Below, one piece after another: positions 33,832-46,297 of a stretch of 64,000 bases of DNA. The position numbers and the translations under genes were made by a program. Where the stretch lies: NCBI RefSeq assembly GCF_030272615.1, contig NC_081414.1:48910501-48974500 (forward strand), read 5' to 3'. Position 1 is the first letter of the stretch. Each line of letters starts with the position of its first letter. The stretch comes from Cryptomeria japonica. Its lineage: Eukaryota > Streptophyta > Pinopsida > Cupressales > Cupressaceae. The notes beneath the pieces are model-generated. The model ran no database searches and had not been told where the DNA came from. It saw only the letters and a list, made by a program, of their open reading frames with translations.

Positions 33832-36800
33832 ATGATGAAGAGGGAAGGTCCAAAGTTTAACAGAGAAAATTTCAGTATATGGAAAGACAGAATGAAGATA
33901 TACATCAGAAGCATGGGTGCTCAACACTGGAGCTATGTTGAGAATGCCTATGTTGCTCCTACTAGTACTCTCATCGATGACCAAAAGAGAGAGATACAGG
34001 AGAATGGGCAAGTCATGGAAGCCCTAATTAGTAGTTTATCTGACATTGAGTTTATTGATGTCCAAGATAAGGAAAATCCCAAAGAGGTATGGGATACTCT
34101 TGAAAATATCTATGACGGTGATGAGCATGTAAAATAGGCTAAGGAAGAAAGCCTTAGAGGTAAGTTTGAAGATATGTGAATGGTTGAAGGTGAGACCATT
34201 CAATAATATGGAATAAGAATCAAAACCGTTGTTGGAGATATCAAGAGTGCAAGTGGTAAAATAGAATATTCCACTGTGATAAGCAAAGTCCTGAGATCCC
34301 TATTGCCGGTCTATGCAATAAGGGTTGCTGCTATTCAGGAGTTAAGATCAATAGACAAGACTAAGGTATCCCTGAACTCCATCATAGCAAAGTTGACAAC
34401 CTATTAGCTAAATAGTTTCGATGGTAGTGTTCAAAAGACTGAATCAACTTTTAAAGCTTCTGTTGTACCATCCAGAAAAGGAAAAGAAGCTAGCACTAGT
34501 GGTGAACCAAGATAGAGTAGAGAAATGGATGATGAGGAGATTCTGATGGCATTTGAAGCTCTCCTTGCCAGGAAACTTCCTAAAGGAACTGACAAATACA
34601 AAGGTAAGCTACCTTTGAAATGCTTTTCTTGTAACCAGATAGGACATATTGCTGTAAATTGTCCTAATGGCGACAACAAGGACAAACTAGAAAGGTTCAA
34701 GAAGTTCAAAGGAGGAAACCAGAGAAACTGTTTTGTGGCAGTCGATGAAGGTGTCACAGATGAAGAATCAGAGGATGAAGAAAATGAAGATATTGTGTTT
34801 GTTGCTGTCAAAGAAGATGTGTTAGACAAGAAGGTTCTTGTCTCCCGGTTTGATAATTTCAATGAGTGGATCATTGACAGTGGTTGTTCTCACCATATGA
34901 ATGGTGACCAGAGCAAGTTTCTATCATTGGAGGAGTATGATGGTGGTGTGGTTCGCTTTGGCAATGATGCACCATGCATGGTCAAAAGCAGAGGGTCCAT
35001 CTCTCTGAATGGAAAGAGTAGTGCTGACAATGTGTATTGGGTTGATGGTCTCAGACACAACCTTCTGAGTGTTGCCCAGCTGAATGACAGTGGCCTTACT
35101 CTAGAATTCAAGAATGGAGTCTGCAGAATCAAAGGAAAGAATGGTGAATTGGTGGCCACCGGAATGCAGACCAAAGGTAACCTATTTCATCTGAATGCAA
35201 ATATAAGTACATGTCTTATGGCTAAATTTGATGATAGCTAGATATGGCATAGGAGACTCTGCCATGTAAACTTTGATAACATTGTGAAGGCTAGTAAGAT
35301 CAAGGCAGTTAGAGGGTTGCCGGTTGAGGATAATACCTTGTGCAGAGAGTGTCAATTGGGGAAAATGTCTTCCTCAACCTTTAAAGGTAAATCTTTCACT
35401 GCTGACAATTTGCTTGATCTTGTGCATACTGATTTGTGTGGTCCTATGAAAACTAGAAGTGTGCAAGGTGATAGGTACTTCATGATTCTCACTGATGACT
35501 GCTCAAGAATGATGTGGGTCACATTCTTGAAAGACAAGTCTGAAGCCTTTGTAAAGTTTAAAGCTTTCAGAGCATTAGTGGAGAAGGAAAGCAGTAAAAG
35601 AATCAAGTGCCTGAGAACTGATCAAGGAGGGGAATTCACTTCCGGTGAATTCAACAAGTACTGTGAAGAACATGGCATCAAGAGGGAATTGTCTGCCCAA
35701 TGGACTCCACAACAGAATGGCCTAGCAGAGAGGAATAATAGGACTCTGGTTGAAGCAGCTAGAACCATGTTGATTCAAGGAAAGGTTGCTCACACCTTTT
35801 GGAGAGAAGCGGTGAGCACTGCAGTCTACACAATGAACCAGGTACTCATCAAGAAAGGTAAGGATAAAACTCCTTATGAGTATTGGATCGGTAAGACACC
35901 TGTGGTTAGCTACTTTAGAGTGTTTGGTAGCAAATGTTACATCAAGATGAGTGAACACCAGAGCAAATTTGATGCGAAATGTGATGAGGAAATATTCCTA
36001 GGATACTCCACCAAGAGAAAAGCTCTCAAGTGTTTCAACAATAGGACTCAGAGAATTATGGAAAGCATCAATGTAAGAGTTGATGAAACCTCTGAGAAAA
36101 CTGAGGAAACTGGCAGTGAGCAAGCGGTAAACAAACCAGTTGCAACCTTTTGGGAACCGGTTGTCAGTCAACCAAGTATCAGTAACACCGTTCCTACACC
36201 GGCAGATGTAGATGCTGATACTGATGGAGATGAGGATGAAGAAGAAAAGCAAGAGGAATCTGTCAAGACTATTCCTCGGCATGTCAAGCTGAATCATGAT
36301 CCTTAGCAGATCATAGGAGATAAGGATGTAGGGATCCTTACAAGAAGAAAAGTTAGAGAAAACTCATGTATGATCTCTGAATTCGAGCCTAAACATTCAA
36401 AGAGGCACATAAAGATGAAGACTGGATCAAGGCAATGGAAGAGGAACTTGACCAGATAGAGAAAAATGGTACATGGTCCTTGGTACCCAGATCGGAGCAC
36501 AAAAATGTCATTGGTACCAAATGGGTCTTCAGAAATAAGCTGAATGAGGATGGCACAATGATTAGAAACAAAGCTAGACTGGTGTGCAAAGGATATGCTC
36601 AAGAAGAAGGAGAAGACTATGGAGAAACATTTTCTCTTGTAGCCAGATTGGAAGGAGTTCGTATGCTTCTTGCATATGCAGCTTTTAAAGGCTTCAAGGT
36701 ATAACAAATGGATGTAAAATCTGCATTCCTAAAGTGTGTACTTGAAGAGGAGGTGTATATAGAGCAACCAGATGGGTTTTCCCTATCTGAAGATAGTGAC

Positions 36801-37920
36801 ATGGTATGTAGGCTACATAAAGCCTTATATGGCCTAAAGCAAGCACCTAGAGCATGGTATGAACATCTACATTCCCATCTTGTGAAGATTGGATTTGAGA
36901 GAACAAGTGAAGATAGCAATATCTACTTGAAGTCTGCAGGAGATTAGATCCTGATCTATGAGGTATTTGTTGATGACATTATCTTTGGAAGGAGATGACA
37001 AGATGAGTCATGAGTTTGCAGATGAGATGAAGAAAGAGTTTGAAATGTCACTCATAGGGGAGATTAAATTCTTCATTGGACTACAGATCCAGGAGATGAG
37101 AGATGGAATCTTTATCACTCAGTCCAAGTATGTCAAAGAGGTGTTGAAGACCTTTGGCATGGAAGATAGCAAACCAGTTGGTACTCCGATGGTGATCGGT
37201 TGTAAACTATATAAAGAAGATGACTCAACATTGGTTGATGAGAAGGAATACCGATCAATGATTGGTAGATTGCATTATGTAGTGCATAGTAGACCGGATA
37301 TTGCACATGCAGTTGGCATTACTGCAAGGTTCCAGAAAAGTCCAAGAGAATCCCATTTGGTTGCAGTCAAGCGGATTCTTAGGTATCTGAAGGGAACTGT
37401 TGACTATGGATTGTGGTATCCATATAGCAAGGATTTCAACTTGAAAGTGTTCACAGATGCTGATTGGGCTGGTAATGTAGATGACCGGAAGAGCACAATC
37501 GGTGGTGCATTCTTTCTTGGTGGTAGAATGGTCTCATGGATGAGTAAGAAGCAGAGTTGTATCTCTCAGTCTATAGTGGAAGCAGAGTATGTTGCAGCTT
37601 TCATGAACTGCACTCAGACAATTTGGATGAAGCATGTATTAAATGGCTTCAAAGTTCCTGTATCTGAACTGGTAAGTATATTTTGTGACAATACTAGTGC
37701 AATTAATATCTCCAAGAATCCGGTTTTACATTCTAGAATCAAGCACTTTGAGCTTAAGTATCATTTCTTGAGGGAAAAGGTTCAAAACAAAGAGATTGCA
37801 CTGGAACATGTTTCCAGTAAGGAACAGTTAGCAGACATATTCACCAAGCCTCTCCCAAAGACTACATTTATGTACTTAAGAGGCGAATTAGGGGTGTTGC
37901 CCCTTCAGGAGGTAAACTAA
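33832..37920 (+). pseudogene. Copia-2 gag-pol polyprotein, broken
   Basis: It starts MMKREGPKFNRENFSIWKD. Domains in order: gag (33832-34500), knuckle CFSCNQIGHIAVNC (about 34621-34662), protease WIIDSGCSHHMNGD (about 34866), integrase with CRECQLGK, HTDLCGPM (Asp intact, 35431), RTDQGGEF and GLAERNNRT, an acidic linker (DADTDGDEDEEEKQEE), reverse transcriptase with FVDD (36966-36977), and RNase H with TDADWAGNVDDRKS. Stops: TAG 34135, TGA 34177, TAA 34204, TAG 34405, TAG 34513, TAG 35239, TAG 36304, TAA 36702, TAG 36945. Single-base frameshifts lie near 36392 and 36990. The last frame ends LGVLPLQEVN at 37920. No catalytic residue I can check is changed, so damage is mostly nonsense. Confidence 0.93.
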
Positions 37921-38136
37921 AAGCATATGCTCCACATCAGTCATGTATTGCATAGTCAAATTTATTTTGGATTGATGTGTTGAAGAATGCTACTTCTCAG
38001 GGGGAGCAACATAATGGAACAGGGAAGCTTGTGCCTCCACTTTGGCATTGTTGTCAAAGGGGGAGAAGATGTGAAGCAGAGAAGATATCTGCAGAAATTG
38101 GGGAGAAAATGTTAAGAGGAGAGATATCTTTGTATA

Positions 38137-38224
38137 TTGCCATCAATGCCAAAGGGGGAGATTGTTGGCATTATGTGAACCGATATGAGGACATAATGAC
38201 ATTGTATGTTGTCATTGATGTCAA
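38137..38224 (+). promoter_or_regulatory. Copia-2 polypurine tract with flanking inverted repeat
   Basis: AAAGGGGGAGAT (38151-38162) precedes the 3' LTR. TTGCCATCAATGCCAA (38137-38152) and TTGTCATTGATGTCAA (38209-38224) flank the junction as inverted partners, as in Copia-1 and Copia-3. Extra GGGGGAG motifs lie near 38000 and 38060. Confidence 0.75.
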
Positions 38225-39639
38225 TATGTTGAAGAGGTGAGAACCGACATATGAGAGAACCGGTATAACACTGTGAACCGACATTTGTGCCAAAGTGAAG
38301 CGGTGTGCTTGTTCAAGGTGAACCAGCATATGGTTATAGGAACCGGCACATGGAAGCGTTGTATGACTACCGGTTGGTAGTCTCAACTTTAGGGTTTTCG
38401 GTTGAAGTGCTTCAAGCCTGTGTGGCTCAACCGGTGACTTTGTGTGATGAGTTAGCATGATAACAAAGAACAGATCATGTTGCCACGTAAGCCTTGTGTG
38501 TGTGAAGGATCTTGCATGAAGAAGATTGTTCCTATCTACCTTGGGAATGTGCAAAGTCTGTAAAACAGTGATAACATGTGATGGGTTATCAACCGCCATG
38601 AAATTGGTGGAAAACAAATGATGGAGATTAATGTAGTGTGCTCAACAGTTAGGATTGAACCGTTTGAATTCCTTAACCTAATAAGTTTAGGGTTTAGGGT
38701 TTATGCTACCAACCTAACTGTTTTCCTATAAGGTCGATGTTGTGACTCTTTCTAGGGTTGTTGGCAAAATTTGTGTGTGAGTATCCAAGAGAAGGGATAC
38801 GTGATTCTTGCCAGACCAAAAGGAGAGAAGTGATACCTACAGAGTGTAAGTGCAGAAGGTGAAGAGGAGCTTAAGAGGATCTACATTGGCATTGAGTGCT
38901 ATTATCAGATCATTGTAATACTTGTTGATCTCTAACCACCTCAATAGTTGGAAAATCCCTTAACAGGGTAGCCTTAACCGACTTGCTGTAAATCCTTTAA
39001 CAGGGTAATTCAAAGCTATTGAGTTCGAAATCCTTTAGCTATTGAGTTCTTGAAATCCTCTAACAAGGTAACCTTTAATAGGGTTTAACCCTTAACCGGG
39101 TGATCTCTAACTGGATCGGTTCCTAGCAGAACCTGTTGTAATGTCTCTAACCGGACAAGGCTCCTAACAGAGCGGACTTCTAAAGAGTTCAAAAACAGCT
39201 TGTGGGTATTCATCCCCACCATGGTTTTTCCCAGTTGGGTTTCCACATGAAAAATATGTGTCATGTGTGATGCTTTTATCTTGTGATGCTTTGCTATTGT
39301 CTGTCAAGCATATGATGGTTCTGTGTTTTATGCCTGTCAATAAAACATGTTGAACTAGCTCCTATTATGATCTGATGATAGCTTACCTATTTATGCATAA
39401 GGGTGAAGTGGTAGTGTAATCTTGAGTTGAGTGAAAAGCTAAGTGAGTAACCGATTAATGTTTGTCTCAATCATTCTTAGCTTTACCGGTTGCACTCTGT
39501 TTCAAACAGGTGTCACTGTTTGCTTGTCATTTGAAGTGTCTACTATCAGACCGGTTTAGGACTGTATTTTTGTCTGGACTGATTCACCCCCCCCCTCTCA
39601 GTATCGGGTTAGTACTATCAGTTCATCATTGAGCTATCA
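38163..39639 (+). repeat. Copia-2 3' LTR
   Basis: It starts TGTTGGCATTATGTGAACCG and ends GAGCTATCA, followed by AATCA. It keeps more CCGG/ACCGG sites than the 5' copy, many of which read CTGG or CCAG there. A C9 run (39587-39595) precedes CTCTCAGTA. Confidence 0.94.
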
Positions 39640-40374
39640 AATCAGTCATGGGATGTAATCCTACCACAAGAAGAGTACACATACAATGATTCAATCAACC
39701 AGAGTATAGGGAAGAGTCAATTTGAAGTTGTCTATGGAGTGCATCCTATAGGTATCTATGAATTGAGAGATTTGAGGGTAATGGATAGGGGGAGTGCCCA
39801 AGGTGAATATTTTGTAGTAGCCATGCATGACATCCATAAATAGATCAGGGAGACACTTGAGAAGAATGTAGACAAGTATAAGAGCAAGGTAGACTTGAAG
39901 AGGAAAGATGTACAATTCAAGGTGAGTGATCTAGTATTGGCACATTTGAGGAAGGAGAGATTGCCAAAGGGCAAGTACACAAAGCTAATGATGAAGAAGA
40001 TAGGGCCATGTAAAGTGGTTCACAAGTATGGTAACAATGCTTATGAGATTTAACTCCCATCGGGGGTTGCTATCTCACCTATATTCAATGTAGCAGATTT
40101 GTATCCCTATAAGGAATCTGATTTAATAGGTCAAGGAGAAGAAGGAGCTGAAGATGCTGATATGGAATGCTTCAAGGGACTTCCACCCACTTAGCCTATG
40201 CAACTTGAAGCCATTTTGGACTCAAGAGAAGTGAAGAGGACAAAGATGAAAGTTTATAAGGAGCATCTATTCAAGTGGCTAGGACTACCAAATGAAGATG
40301 CCACTTGGATGTCAGAGGAGGATATAGCACAACATGGGGCCTCAGTTGCAAATCTTATTTCATTAGGAGCATGA
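39640..40374 (+). pseudogene. Gypsy integrase C-terminus and chromodomain
   Basis: This is the continuation of the Gypsy polyprotein after Copia-2. It reads QSWDVILPQEEYTYNDSINQ and QFEVVYGVHP, the integrase C-terminal half with its GPY/F-like part (KKIGPCKVVHKYGNNAYEI). A chromodomain follows (about 40210-40338), with SREVKRTKMKVYKEHLFKWL, LPNEDATWM and SEEDI. Chromodomains of such integrases are thought to steer insertion to particular chromatin. Stops: TAG 39841, TAA 40051, TAG 40192. The frame ends in TGA at 40372. Confidence 0.88.
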
Positions 40375-40395
40375 AATCTTTCCTCTCCAAGTGTA

Positions 40396-41409
40396 TGGTG
40401 CAAGAGCACCTAGATTCTAGTTACCATGTCAATTAGGTATTTGAGTCTTGGGAGTTAGGGGTCATGTCATTTTCATTCAATAAGGTCTATTGAGACCATT
40501 TGCAATGCAATTTCATGTTTTTAGGTAGGTATGTCAAAATTGGAGTCATAATTTGCGATTTTTTAAAGTTGTTCTAGGGTTACAATTATTTTCATCGGGA
40601 TTGTTAACCCGATAAAGTGTCAATTGTTGTAAAAATTTGTCAATGTTATCATCGGGATAGTTAACCCGATGAAGTTGTCAATGTTGTCATTGGGATAAGT
40701 TTACTCTATCGGGATTAGAAAATATTGTTTAGCCGACTTTTGATGGCTATGCCGATAGACATCCAAATGCCTTGTTCGAATAGCTATATCGAAATAGGGA
40801 CATCGTGGTAAGTTTACTCTATCAGAATCACATAAATTGGTTACTCTGCTTGTATTAGTTATTCTGATGAGTGATCAAGACATCAGTTCGAGATTGTTAT
40901 TCCAATGTCAATGTCCAACATTGATTTGTTAGTTCAGCTTGTTATTCCAATGTTAGTGTCTAAATTTGGTTTTTCAAAATTTGGAAGTCGAACAGTCATG
41001 CAGCCCAAAGGTCTGTTGTGACCGCGGGAAAGTGCAAATTTTGGTATAAATTGTATAAGACAATGGTTGGAAACAGATTTTGGATGTGAATTATAAAATT
41101 TTGAATTTCTGAAATATGATTTTGCAACATAATTTTCAAATTTGAAAAAATCATTGGCAACTAATTGGGAGCTCATCTTCTGCAATTACTTTGTTTTCTG
41201 CACTTGTATGGTGTTGTATGGATTCAAATTGATTGGAAAATCATATGTATGGATAGAGAATTGAATTACCTCCCATTTTCTAGTGATTTGAGTTTCTAAT
41301 TCGTTGTGAGGAAGAAGTTATAGCATTTTTTCACATGGTGACCTGGTTAGTTAGGGTAACTAGGGTTCTAACAACAATTACACCAATTCTCCCTCCCTGT
41401 CTTGCATCA
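40396..41409 (+). repeat. Gypsy 3' LTR
   Basis: It begins TGGTGCAAGAGCACCTAG and ends CTTGCATCA, the same length as the 5' copy (1014 bp). A frank polypurine tract is not obvious just before it (TCCTCTCCAAGTGTA), so the PPT has probably decayed or the start is a few bases off. Confidence 0.9.
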
Positions 41410-41414
41410 ACGGG

Positions 41415-41567
41415 GAGTGGAGGGGGTTGGTGGTTCGATCACCATGATCCCCATTATGTGGATAATTTTACATCAAATAATAGATGCACCCTGTATATAT
41501 CAGCAAGGATCTCGAGAGGCAATGGTGAGGAGAAAAAAATAGGAGATGTGAAGTTGGGGGTTCGATT
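41415..41567. other. 153-bp host segment with two T-arm-like hairpins
   Basis: Between the Gypsy and Copia-3 lies older DNA that once joined 27282 to 52495. TGGTG-GTTCGAT-CACCA forms a 5-bp stem with a 7-base loop. GTTGGGG-GTTCGATT is cut by Copia-3 exactly at its CGATT target; the partner CCCCAGCC follows at 52500. Both look like tRNA T-arms or pol III B boxes (GGTTCGANNCC). No matching full tRNA could be folded by eye; a tRNA-derived SINE is possible. Confidence 0.3.
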
Positions 41568-42754
41568 TGTTGGCATTATGTGAATCGGCATGAAGACATA
41601 ATGATATTGTATGTTGTCATTGATGTCAATATGAGACATAGTGTGAACCGGCACATGTGATAAGTGAAGAGAGAGAGGAACTGGCATTTGTATGAACCGG
41701 TTTATATGCCAAAGTGAACCAACATATTTGTTCAAGGTGAACTGGCATGTAGCTAGAAGCATTGTATGACTACTGGTTGGTAGGTAGCTTCCACTTCAGG
41801 ATTTTCGGTTGGAGTACCTCAAGTCTGTGTGACTCAATTGGTGATCTTTGTGTGATGAGTTAGTAGCATGATGGAGGACAGATCGTGTTGCCACATAAGC
41901 TCTGTGTGCGTGAAGGATCTTGCATGTAGATGACTATTCCTATCTACCTCGGGAATGTGCGAAGTCTGTCAAACGGTGATAACGCGTGATGGGTTATCAG
42001 TCGCCATGAAATCGGTGGATAATGGATGATGGAGAATGTCTTGAGATCGATTCAAGATTGTTGCATTTAATGCAGTATGATTCAACGGTCAAGATCAAAC
42101 CGTTTGAATTGCTTAACCTAACAGGTTTAGGGTTTAGGGGTTTTTGCTACCAACCTGTATGTTTCCTATAACGTTGATGTTGTGTTTCTTTCTGAGGTTG
42201 TTGGCAAAATTTTTGAGTGTGTATCCAAGGGAAATGATACGTAGTTCTTGCCAGACCAAAGGAGAGAAGAGATACCTGCAAAGTGAATGTGCAAAAGGAA
42301 ACGAGGAGTCTAAACGGATCTGCATTAGCATTGAGTGTTGTTAACAGATCATTGTAATACCTGTTGATCTCTAACCACTTCAATAGTTGTACAATCCCCT
42401 AATAGGGTAGCCTTAACTGGCTTGATTCAAAATCCCTTAAATCGGGTGGTCTTAACTGGCTTGATTCAAATCGCTTAACTGGGTAACTTGAGGCTAATGA
42501 GTTCTGAGAAGCTATAGAGCTTAGGAGATCCTTTTAGCTATTGAGTTCTTGAAATCCTCTAACAAGGTGACCCTGCTGGGTTTAACCCTTAACCGGGTAT
42601 CCCTTAACCGGGTGATCCCTAACAGGATCGGTTCATACTAGAACCCATTGTAATGTCCTTAACACGACAAGGCTCCTAACAGAGTAGACTTCTAAAGAGT
42701 TCAAAAAGCAGCTTGTGGGTATTCATCCCCACCGTGGTTTTTCCCAATTGGGTT
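41568..42754 (+). repeat. Copia-3 5' LTR, left part
   Basis: It starts TGTTGGCATTATGTGAATCG and runs to CCCAATTGGGTT, where the solo LTR inserted. It includes a TTTAGGG repeat (42126-42139) and LTR subrepeats near 42390-42640. Confidence 0.92.
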
Positions 42755-45630
42755 TGTGAGGCCCTACCCCGACTCAGTTTGATATTTTCAGTTATTTGCA
42801 TATTGAGACTATTATGGATGCTTTATTTTATGCTTTATGGATTTAGAACTTACATGATTCCATGATTTGGGTCACATTGACATATGATGATGCTTTATTT
42901 TATGCTTGATGATTATGAAACTTTATATGTTGCTAGAATAGAATTATTTTGAAATGGTGAATGTCATTATTGGAATTGCAGGACTTCATTTTGATGATAG
43001 AAAAATGATGCTTATTTTATGAATGGTTCAATTTTCAGAATTATGTTAATTGCTTATGTGAAATCGAATTTGAATGAATGAGATATTGAATTATTGTTGC
43101 CAAATGTATGAGTGTTTGATGTACAATGAAATCCATGTATTTAATTATGTATAATTGTGATTATTTGGAATTACTAATGTGTTAATTGAGATGCGCAGGA
43201 AAATTATCCATGTGACCATGGAATTTATATGGAGAACCAAACCTAGACCAATGTACGTTTGTTAAGCCAGGGGTTGTCTATTTGGAGAGACAACACCCCG
43301 TTCGTAATGCATTTTATTTGTGAAGTAAATTATGTATGTGTGTTAATTTGATTTTATTTAATTGTGTAAACCTACAAGAGACAAATTCCATGTGTGATTT
43401 TTATATTGTATTTTATTGTGTCACTTGACACATGTGATGATTAGTGTAATTGATTTTGACTTGTCTCTTGGAGGGAGTTTTGTTTCTACCAAAGCCATTC
43501 AAACAAATGAGTGTGGTCCCAAATTTGCCTTGGGTAGGGAGTCTTGGGAGTGGTCAACTCAGGTTTGACCCGTAGGTTAACTTTAGTTGGGTTTCTAAGG
43601 GGTTAAATGGACTCCTAGGGTCAGTTTTAGGGCTTTTCCAAAGGTCCAAAGGGTATACCTATGGGTTAGGGGTATTTTGAAACATGTGACTACTCCCATG
43701 TGACTGTTTAGTCACCTCAAAAGGTGGTTTTCCCAAGGTGAGCGAAAATTCAACTTAGAAGGTTCCTCCTAGGATAGACAACCTTCCCTTTTGATGTCAA
43801 ACTCTCTTCCCCATCTTCTCTCACCTTTTCCCTTTCCAGTTTTAGTAATGTGTAAGAGTTTGGGAAGAGCAACCAATGGGAACTCTCACCTCACCCAAGG
43901 GGTTGGGAAGTGTGTGAGAGGCCTTCTTAGACAAGGATTAGGGACTTAGTGAGTAATCACCCACTCTCCATTGTTGGAGATTATGCACTTGTTTTGAAAA
44001 TTAGTTGTAGAATAGAATTTTTGGGAAAGATTGGTGGAAAGTTTGTGTGGATTTGGGCAGCTCATCCCCAACTAAGTCTAACATACCTATTGGCATATCA
44101 AGGTTGGTTTTATTCCCTTTTGCTTATGTTGTTTTTGAAAGAAAGAAATGCTTGTTGAATGAGATGTGTATATGTAAATTGTTGTAGGAGAAAAATGTAA
44201 GTTTTCATTTCTATGTTTTTGTTTATGTGTTCTTGTTTTGGGAGTGTCCAAGACCTCCTACTCTTGGGAGAGTAGGATGGTCTTGGGGTGGAAGAAGTAT
44301 GACAGCCTTGGGTGAGAGGCTCTTCTTAAGGAGAGTGATCTCAAGGGTGTCCTTTGTGACCCTTGCTGCATAGCCTTGTGTATGCATTTGGGGGTCATAA
44401 GGGGAGAGAATATGGCTTTTGAGCCTTTGGGGGGCATAAGGTGTGGAGATGAATCTTTTGCTGTATTTTGTATTGCCATGAGGTGGCTTGATTTGTAATT
44501 TGGCTTGCAATCTCGCCAATGGTACTTGGTCCACTTCCACCCGTGGAATGATCATCACAAAATGTGGTGAAAGTGTAGCTTGGGATGGGAAGATGTATGT
44601 GGAGTGTTGCCTTATTTGTTGTGTTGTTTGCTTGTTTGTAACCCATCTAGTGCTTGGTTCTCCAAGCTCGGGGGTGGCTTCTAGTAAGCCTAGGCTGGGA
44701 GGTGAGCTCTCCATGGTCAAAGTTGTGTTTTTATTGCAGGTTGGTTGGGATGGGAAAGAAAGAATAAAGGGATTTGCTGCTGTTTTATGTTGCAGAAAAG
44801 TTTGAAAGGAAATTGTATTTTAATTTGTAGTTAAAAGAAAAGAGGAGTCAATGTTGTATTTATCTTTCTGAAAGCAAGAAAAGTATGTGTTTCATTATAA
44901 GTTCTCCTCCATTAAAAAGGAGAGACTAGTAGGGTTTTCAAATCCCTTATGTAATGCTCTTTCATTTAGAAATAAATAAAATGCTTTAAGAAATGCATGA
45001 GTATACTTAGTTATTTTTGCCAAAAAAAAAAGAGTATAAGTTTAATAGGTCCTATGGTTTCAAAAAAAAAATATATATCAAGTTGTTGCATTTTTATGTA
45101 TTCTGCAAATAAATTTAAGTTATTACTACATGTTCTTTTATGTTATTATGTTGCTGCAAATAAATAAATCAGTCATTTATTTTTCCCATTTAGTGCAGAA
45201 AACAAATCCTAATGTAGTAGCTATTTAATCAAAAAAAAATTATTAGCATTTAGTTTTTAGATTTAATTTGTTTACCAAAAAAAAATTATATTTTAAGTTG
45301 CTGTTAGAATGCATTGTAGTTATTTGTTATAGAATGTCAGTTTTAAACAAAAAAAAAAGAAAATATTAAGCATGTATTTCTTCAGCCTCTTAAGAGAAGG
45401 ATATTTTTCCCATTATACAAACTACAAATAATATTAGGAAAATCTTGTATGCATTTTAAAGATACACAAAAATAATAAACTCAAAAATTCCCTAAATGGG
45501 TTATAGTTTAAAAAAAGTAGCAATATATATATATATATAATTTCCTTAAATGATATTCTGAAAATCTGTTTATAAACACAAAAAAAAACAGTGATGTATT
45601 TACATGTTAAATTTTCTAACAAAAAAAAAA

Positions 45631-45632
45631 GA

Positions 45633-45664
<32 letters not shown>

Positions 45665-45763
45665 CATATATATGTATATATATGTATATGTATATACATA
45701 TATATGTATATACATGTATATGTATATATATATACATATATATGTATATATATATATATATAT
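45631..45763. repeat. (TA)n / TATACA microsatellite
   Basis: TATATATA alternates with TATACATA and TATGTATA. A second pure (TA)n run lies at about 46491-46526. These are low-complexity tracts able to form cruciforms. Confidence 0.9.
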
Positions 45764-45873
45764 TTAAATGATTTTTTTACCATATTTAAAAAAAATAATA
45801 AATGAAAAAAAAAAAATTAACATTACCAAAGGGCCGAACCCCTGTGAAAACAGGAGACGGCACGGCCGTGCCC

Positions 45874-46042
45874 TCACTATGATTACTCACAGTGGACGGC
45901 TCGACGCCGCCACTGTGGGTAACCACAGTGGATGGCACCAGGTCCCCCACTGTGGGTAACCACAGTGGTGGTGGCTCCCGGTCCGCCACTGTGACTATCC
46001 ACAGTGGACGGCGCTCGGCCGCACTGTGGGTAAGCATAGTGG
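45874..46042. repeat. Array of five GC-rich hairpin units
   Basis: Each 22-bp unit is an inverted repeat. The best ones pair CCACTGTGG with CCACAGTGG around GTAA. Units start at 45874 (diverged), 45910 and 45947 (perfect), 45986 (loop ACTAT) and 46021 (diverged), so the spacing is 35-39 bp. Short GC-rich spacers (for example ATGGCACCAGGTCC) separate them. The composition contrasts sharply with the AT-rich surroundings. Overlapping frames on both strands are a consequence of the repeat. Confidence 0.85.
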
Positions 46043-46297
46043 CGCCCAGGGGAAACCCCCGCCCACTGCCATTCACCACTTCGCCACCCACTCAAAACCC
46101 TCCTCCGCTGCCATTCCCCAATTCCGCCGCCGTCCCCTTTGGCTACTTGGTTCTCCTTGCCTTCCTCCCTTCGGCTCTGCCAAGGGTTAGAGCTCGGGCC
46201 GCCACTCCCACACCTGCACACACACACAAAAAAAAAGGAAAAGAGTCTTTCACACACACACAACACTCAAAAAAATAATAGATGTTAAAACATAATT

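Larger units (their letters stand above)
32258..39639 (+). mobile_element. Copia-2: complete Ty1/Copia retrotransposon inside the Gypsy
   Basis: It has LTRs of 1503 bp (32258-33760) and 1477 bp (38163-39639), a PBS, a broken gag-pol (33832-37920) and a PPT. The exact target duplication AATCA is at 32253-32257 and 39640-39644. It belongs to the same family as Copia-3: gag-pol and LTRs align over their whole lengths, apart from a deletion in Copia-3. It differs from Copia-1 in LTR sequence but shares LTR end motifs and polyprotein order. Removing the element and one AATCA rejoins the Gypsy integrase in frame (LTKEHN, then QSWDVILP). Confidence 0.95.
27283..41409 (+). mobile_element. Ty3/Gypsy chromovirus-like element, split by Copia-2
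   Basis: Two 1014-bp LTRs (27283-28296 and 40396-41409) enclose a PBS and a gag-pol in Gypsy order: gag, protease, reverse transcriptase, RNase H, integrase, chromodomain. The flanks GCGGG (27278-27282) and ACGGG (41410-41414) match at four of five bases. Copia-2 with its AATCA duplication sits in the integrase region. Removing it leaves about 6.74 kb, a normal size. The chromodomain indicates a chromovirus; the sub-lineage is undetermined. Frameshifts and stops make it immobile. Confidence 0.93.

Noticed and set aside
44223-44805. Frames of 165 codons (minus) and 105 codons (plus) in the long solo LTR
   Set aside because: There is no domain, no coding-like homology and no second copy to compare; they are overlapping frames on opposite strands.
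45874-46042. CRISPR-like reading of the regularly spaced palindromes
   Set aside because: The units are in plant nuclear DNA inside an LTR. Spacers are short and similar (13-17 bp), and there are no cas genes.
45786-46278. Overlapping frames on both strands across the GC-rich island
   Set aside because: They arise from the five hairpin units and their GC-rich composition; palindromic repeats keep both strands open. The repeat structure is the real signal.
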